Source: Bacilli bacterium (GTDB taxonomy: Bacteria > Bacillota_I > Bacilli_A > ML615J-28 > CAG-313). From it: 9,340 nt of DNA. The stretch is taken from contig CAADXH010000060.1 in NCBI GenBank assembly GCA_900752975.1, positions 1-9,340 on the forward strand, in the 5' to 3' direction. A model generated the notes under the pieces. That model did not search any database. It was not told where the DNA came from and was given only the letters and a program-made list of their open reading frames with translations. Shown piece after piece: positions 6,344 through 9,340 of this stretch (positions within the stretch are counted from its first letter, which is position 1; the number at the start of each line of letters is the position of its first letter). The position numbers and the translations under genes were made by a program.

Positions 6344-8852
6344 GTTGTTTCTCCTTTTTGTCTTCCTTCAAATTATAATCAAACATAATTAACATTGAAT
6401 TAAATATAGCAAGAAGAGAAACTCCAACGTCTGATAATATAGCAAGCCATAATGGTACAGGTTTAGATGGAATGATTGCTAGAATCATTACTAGTAATTT
6501 TATTATTAGAGAAATAACAATGTTTTCATAAACTTTAAGTTTTGTTTTCTTAGCTATTTTAATAACTTGTGGTAATTTATTTAAATCATCACTCATAATT
6601 ACGACATCAGATATAGCAATGGCCGCATCACTTCCTGTAGATCCCATCGCAATACCAACATCACTACTAGCAATAGCGGGAGCATCATTCATACCATCAC
6701 CAACAAATACCGTTTTTCCTTTTTTGGCATTATCCCTAATTTCTTGAAGTTTTTCTACTTTTTCATTTGGTAATAGTTCAGAATATACTATATCAATGCC
6801 CAGGTCAGTTGCTACATTTTCAGCAATACCCTTGGAATCACCAGTTAAAATATAAAATTTATTAACACCTTGATGGCGTAATTTTTCAAGAGCTGGCAAA
6901 GCTTCTTCTCTTATAACATCGCCAATAATAACATAACCTAAATAAATTTTTTCTTTAATAATATATAACACTAAACCATTCGCTTCAATTGTGGGAACTT
7001 CAATCTTGTTATTTTGCATTAATCGATAGTTTCCAACCATTACTTTTTTACCATTAATGGTGGCTTTAGCTCCACCCTGAAGATTTGAGAAATCACTTAT
7101 TATTTCTGAATATACATTTTCTCTTCCATAATCATCAACAATCGAAACCCCTATTGGATGAGTTGAATAAAACTCTGTATAAATCAAAGCATTTATGATC
7201 TCATCTTTTGTAATAGTATCATTTGAAGGAACTATCTTTGTAATTTTAAATTCACCTTTAGTTAGGGTGCCTGTTTTATCAAATACAACATTTTCAACAT
7301 TATTTAAAGCTTCTAAGTAATTACTACCTTTAATAAGTATACCATTTTTGCTTGATACTCCTATTCCTAAGAAGAAACTTAGAGGAATAGAAATTACTAA
7401 AGCACACGGACATGATATTACCAAAAAGACCATTGCACGGTAAATCCAGTCAACCATAAGACTCCATGTACTACCATTATAGTTTTGAAGTAACAACTGA
7501 ATTAAAAAGCCACCAACACCACATACCACCGCAAGAACTAGTAGAATCGGGGTGTAATACTTTGAAAATTTAGTAATAAAGGTTTCTGATTTAGCTTTAG
7601 AAGTTGAAGCATTTTCAACCATATCAATAATTTTGGTAATCATTGATTGTGAATATGGTCTAATAACTTTAATTTCAATTACCGCTCCCATATTTACACT
7701 ACCTGCCATTATCTCATCACCTTTACTTATTTCTCTAAGTAGCGTTTCTCCAGTTAGATTTTTAGTGTCTAGTGTTGCATGATTAGCGACAAGTATACCA
7801 TCAAGGGGAATCATTTCGCCTTTGTTTACCACAATAACATCATCGGGAAGAATACTGTCAACATCAATTTCAATTATTTCATCATTCTTTTTTAACTTCG
7901 CTACCTTAATATCAATCTTTAATAATTCTTCTATTGATTTTCTACTCATGTTAACCGCATAATGTTGTAGAGTTTCTCCAATTTGGAAAAGTGCCATAAC
8001 CATAATTGCTTCAACATAATGTTCTGTAATTATCGCTCCAATACTAGCAATTGTCATTAAAGAATTTTCATCAAAAAATTGTTTTTTGATAACATTCTTG
8101 ATAAATCTAATTATTACAGGATATCCAATTAAAATATATGTTAAAATCAATAGAATAACATGGGCTATGTGATATATATCATTACCTATTTTCTCACTAT
8201 CTTCATGTTTAAAGATTAATTGCCAATCGTTCAAATCAAATCTAATCAAAAATAGTAATCCTAAGATAAAACAAAAAATACCAAGTACTATCGCAATTTT
8301 TCTAAATGTATATTGATAAGTCTTTACTGGTGTAATCTCTCCACTGTTTTTTCCTTCTTTAGTTTCCTTTTTTGTAACAATAATTCGATCATCAACCTTA
8401 TGAGCAATGTCAGTAACTAATTCAACAATATTGCTCATTTGTTCTTCGTCGGAGCTTTCAATAATAAAACGAAAACTAGTATAATCAACTAATAATTTTT
8501 CATAGTTTAAAGTTTTTTTCGCAATTGTTTCTATCTTAGTAGCACAATGTGCACAGTCAAGACCATTCAAATATAACACTGCTCGATCAACCTTTTTGTT
8601 AACTATTAACTCAAGAGTTGCTTTTTTTTCATATTTTAAAATTGCTTTTAAAATACTTTCTTCAGCTTGCTTAATTTTATTATCTAAATTTCTTTCCTTA
8701 TCTCCATACTTATACTCTATTCGTAAAATGTCACGTTCTATATCTATAGTTGCACTGGCAATATACTTAATTTTTTTAATTTCATGAATAATACGACGAT
8801 TATTCTTATAATTAATTTTTGACAATTGATAATTTTTAATCATTCCAGCCAT
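6330..8852 (-). CDS. P1B-2-type heavy-metal efflux ATPase (Zn/Cd/Pb class)
   Basis: This membrane pump exports soft divalent metals using ATP. From the preferred ATG at 8852 it has 840 residues. An N-terminal region without a CxxC site (about 4-75) resembles a degenerate heavy-metal-associated fold. A true HMA domain follows with GLDCAHCA (Cys100, Cys103). Eight membrane helices are predicted near 185-204, 225-249, 262-276, 278-292, 433-455, 471-497, 775-795 and 798-823. Motifs in order are TGE (367-369), SCPCALVIS with CPC at 481-483, the phosphorylated Asp525 in DKTGTLT, HP (565-566), TGD near 670 and GDGMND (718-723). Lys785 and Asp808 in the last two helices, the latter in WLAILSD, match the P1B-2 signature of ZntA/CadA rather than copper pumps. 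A GTG at 8861 is in frame but lies inside the ribosome site. The gene overlaps arsR by 17 nt and rimM by 14 nt. Exact metal preference is inferred. Confidence 0.93.
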   Translation of the reverse strand: MAGMIKNYQLSKINYKNNRRIIHEIKKIKYIASATIDIERDILRIEYKYGDKERNLDNKIKQAEESILKAILKYEKKATLELIVNKKVDRAVLYLNGLDCAHCATKIETIAKKTLNYEKLLVDYTSFRFIIESSDEEQMSNIVELVTDIAHKVDDRIIVTKKETKEGKNSGEITPVKTYQYTFRKIAIVLGIFCFILGLLFLIRFDLNDWQLIFKHEDSEKIGNDIYHIAHVILLILTYILIGYPVIIRFIKNVIKKQFFDENSLMTIASIGAIITEHYVEAIMVMALFQIGETLQHYAVNMSRKSIEELLKIDIKVAKLKKNDEIIEIDVDSILPDDVIVVNKGEMIPLDGILVANHATLDTKNLTGETLLREISKGDEIMAGSVNMGAVIEIKVIRPYSQSMITKIIDMVENASTSKAKSETFITKFSKYYTPILLVLAVVCGVGGFLIQLLLQNYNGSTWSLMVDWIYRAMVFLVISCPCALVISIPLSFFLGIGVSSKNGILIKGSNYLEALNNVENVVFDKTGTLTKGEFKITKIVPSNDTITKDEIINALIYTEFYSTHPIGVSIVDDYGRENVYSEIISDFSNLQGGAKATINGKKVMVGNYRLMQNNKIEVPTIEANGLVLYIIKEKIYLGYVIIGDVIREEALPALEKLRHQGVNKFYILTGDSKGIAENVATDLGIDIVYSELLPNEKVEKLQEIRDNAKKGKTVFVGDGMNDAPAIASSDVGIAMGSTGSDAAIAISDVVIMSDDLNKLPQVIKIAKKTKLKVYENIVISLIIKLLVMILAIIPSKPVPLWLAILSDVGVSLLAIFNSMLIMFDYNLKEDKKEKQHDKR

Positions 8853-9150
8853 TGTTATCACCTTTTGGAAGTTCTACCAATCCTGACTCAATAATTTTCG
8901 AGACAAAACTACTATTGAGAATGTAAAAAACCTCTTTGCCTTTCTTTTCCGACTTCACAATTTTTGCATCTTTTAATACTCTCAAATGATGAGAAATTGC
9001 TGGTTGACTAATCTTCATATAATTTGTTATTTCGCTTACATTAGCTTTTTTATTCATTAAATAAATAATGATAGATAAACGGGAACTGTCACCTAATAGC
9101 GATAAAGTATATGCTAATTTATCAACATTTTCTAATGACGGCATATTCAT
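8836..9150 (-). CDS. ArsR/SmtB-family winged-helix repressor
   Basis: From the ATG at 9150 the product is 104 residues, a usual size for ArsR/SmtB repressors, which leave the DNA when they bind metal or another signal. The fold is clear: LLGDSSRLSIIIYL at the N terminus, then the helix-turn-helix VSEITNYMKISQPAISHHLRVLKDA, then a beta-wing (VKSEKKGKEVFYIL) and a final helix. It sits directly before the efflux ATPase and overlaps it by 17 nt, the standard arrangement for a sensor controlling its own pump. The usual ligands are missing, however. There is no Cys anywhere, so no alpha3N ELCVC-type site, and the last helix has no DxH...H motif. The only His residues are in the DNA-reading helix. 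What it senses cannot be told from the sequence. The upstream GTG at 9159 is part of the ribosome site. Confidence 0.9.
   Translation of the reverse strand: MNMPSLENVDKLAYTLSLLGDSSRLSIIIYLMNKKANVSEITNYMKISQPAISHHLRVLKDAKIVKSEKKGKEVFYILNSSFVSKIIESGLVELPKGDNNGWND
8857..8864 (-). promoter_or_regulatory. Ribosome site deciding the ATPase start
   Basis: The minus strand reads AAGGTGATAACAATG. AGGTGA lies 5 nt before the ATG at 8852, and the in-frame GTG at 8861 forms part of this ribosome site. The ATG at 8852 is therefore preferred over the GTG, and over a later ATG at 8843 that has only a weak GGCTGGA upstream. Confidence 0.7.
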
Positions 9151-9154
9151 TATA

Positions 9155-9161
9155 ATCACCT
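9155..9161 (-). promoter_or_regulatory. Ribosome site deciding the arsR start
   Basis: The minus strand reads AGGTGATTATAATG. AGGTGA is 5 nt before the ATG at 9150, and the in-frame GTG at 9159 is inside it. The arrangement is nearly identical to that of the next gene, so the two genes probably start with matched efficiency. Confidence 0.7.
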
Positions 9162-9169
9162 ATTCTTTC

Positions 9170-9189
9170 ATATAAATATATGTTTATAT
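9170..9189 (-). promoter_or_regulatory. Candidate operator for the ArsR-family repressor
   Basis: There is a perfect inverted repeat ATATAAA-6 nt-TTTATAT (9170-9176 and 9183-9189). It starts a few bases after the expected transcription start (about 9193) and lies between the promoter and the arsR ribosome site. AT-rich imperfect or perfect dyads at or just after the promoter are typical ArsR/SmtB operators. The region is very AT-rich, so chance palindromes are possible. A second small dyad, TTGCA-6 nt-TGCAA (9213-9228), overlaps the -35 and could serve instead. Confidence 0.45.
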
Positions 9190-9199
9190 ATTAATAGAT

Positions 9200-9228
9200 A
9201 TTATATCTTATTTTGCATATTTTTGCAA
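9200..9228 (-). promoter_or_regulatory. SigA-type promoter of the arsR operon
   Basis: On the minus strand a -35 TTGCAA (9223-9228) and a perfect -10 TATAAT (9200-9205) are separated by exactly 17 nt. Transcription would start near 9193, about 43 nt before the arsR ATG. It is the only strong promoter I found for the six-gene minus-strand operon. Confidence 0.8.
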
Positions 9229-9260
9229 GAAAAAGGAATATATCGATAAAATTACTTTTT

Positions 9261-9290
9261 GTTCGTGTACACTAGATTGTGTACACGAAC
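9261..9290. repeat. Perfect 12-bp inverted repeat containing two GTGTACAC octamers
   Basis: GTTCGTGTACAC (9261-9272) pairs perfectly with GTGTACACGAAC (9279-9290) around a 6-nt loop, TAGATT. Each arm carries GTGTACAC, itself a palindrome, so the site is also two direct copies 14 nt apart. Neither strand has a T run after the stem in the right place, so it is not a normal terminator. It lies about 33-62 nt upstream of the arsR -35 and directly next to the conserved right-end repeat block. It could be a protein-binding site or part of a repeat element. Confidence 0.75.
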
Positions 9291-9292
9291 AC

Positions 9293-9323
9293 TGACGGTT
9301 TGTCAATCATCGTATGGGTTTTG
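9293..9323 (-). repeat. Right copy of the window-end inverted repeat
   Basis: Read on the minus strand, CAAAACCCAT (9314-9323) is followed directly by the 21-base block (9293-9313) that contains GATGATTGACAAACCGTC. Both match the blocks at 6-15 and 39-59 exactly. The 23-nt hairpin spacer of the left copy is missing here; instead a larger hairpin lies beside the block at 9261-9290. Both copies share AATCTAG within or beside their palindromes. The function is unknown. Confidence 0.75.
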
Positions 9324-9340
9324 AGAAAGGACTCTCATGA

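Noticed and set aside
8596..8787. Plus-strand open reading frame of 63 residues, hydrophobic
   Set aside because: It is antisense to the ATPase N-terminal region; the hydrophobic look is the complement of Lys/Asp/Glu-rich codons.
9326..9339. AAAGGA followed 5 nt later by ATG on the plus strand, a possible start of a gene leaving the window
   Set aside because: Only four bases of the frame remain, so no coding evidence is available; it could be chance.
9314..9340. Short plus-strand reading frame MGFEKGLS followed by TGA, a possible leader peptide after the repeat
   Set aside because: There is no ribosome site before the ATG, and the left copy does not preserve a similar short frame.
1..9340. 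CRISPR arrays, tRNA or rRNA genes, insertion sequences
   Set aside because: No regularly spaced direct repeats, cloverleaf segments, rRNA motifs or transposase motifs were found on either strand.

Overview
The window is AT-rich bacterial DNA with compact, overlapping genes. It uses the standard code: Trp is TGG, and rimM ends in TGA exactly where trmD begins, so TGA is a stop. Lipoboxes, strong AGGAGG-type ribosome sites, CvfB, M6 metalloprotease/InlB-repeat lipoproteins and a WWLR (DUF6273-like) remnant together suggest a low-GC Bacillota/Mycoplasmatota-type organism that keeps the standard code (for example Acholeplasmatales, Izemoplasmatales, RF39-like or Erysipelotrichales). The lineage is inference; there is no rRNA here to settle it.

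Layout. Positions 1-156 hold a repeat copy and the leader of one plus-strand gene, cvfB (157-1008), which ends at a hairpin terminator. Next, on the minus strand, is the C-terminal remnant of a DUF6273-type surface protein (1071-1292). Everything else is one minus-strand gene train read from about 9193 down to a strong terminator at 1374-1411. In order it holds an ArsR/SmtB-family repressor, a P1B-2 (Zn/Cd/Pb-type) efflux ATPase, rimM, trmD, a small rhodanese-fold lipoprotein without the catalytic Cys, and a 1070-residue M6-family metalloprotease lipoprotein. Neighbouring genes overlap by 17, 14, 4 and 11 nt. The last gap is 12 nt and contains the ribosome site, so the six genes look like one translationally coupled operon with a single clear promoter (TTGCAA-17-TATAAT) in front of arsR.

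How the genes may work together. arsR and the ATPase form a recognisable metal-responsive efflux pair. rimM and trmD are housekeeping ribosome/tRNA maturation genes, usually found with rpsP and rplS; here they sit downstream of the metal module and upstream of two envelope lipoproteins. Whether this is functional coupling or just packing of genes is open.

The two window ends carry inverted copies of one sequence, a TGAC-GGTTT-GTCA mini-hairpin block plus an ATGGGTTTTG block, each next to a different larger palindrome. This is either an interspersed repeat (and perhaps the reason the contig ends here) or a conserved cis element. It is the least explained structure in the window.
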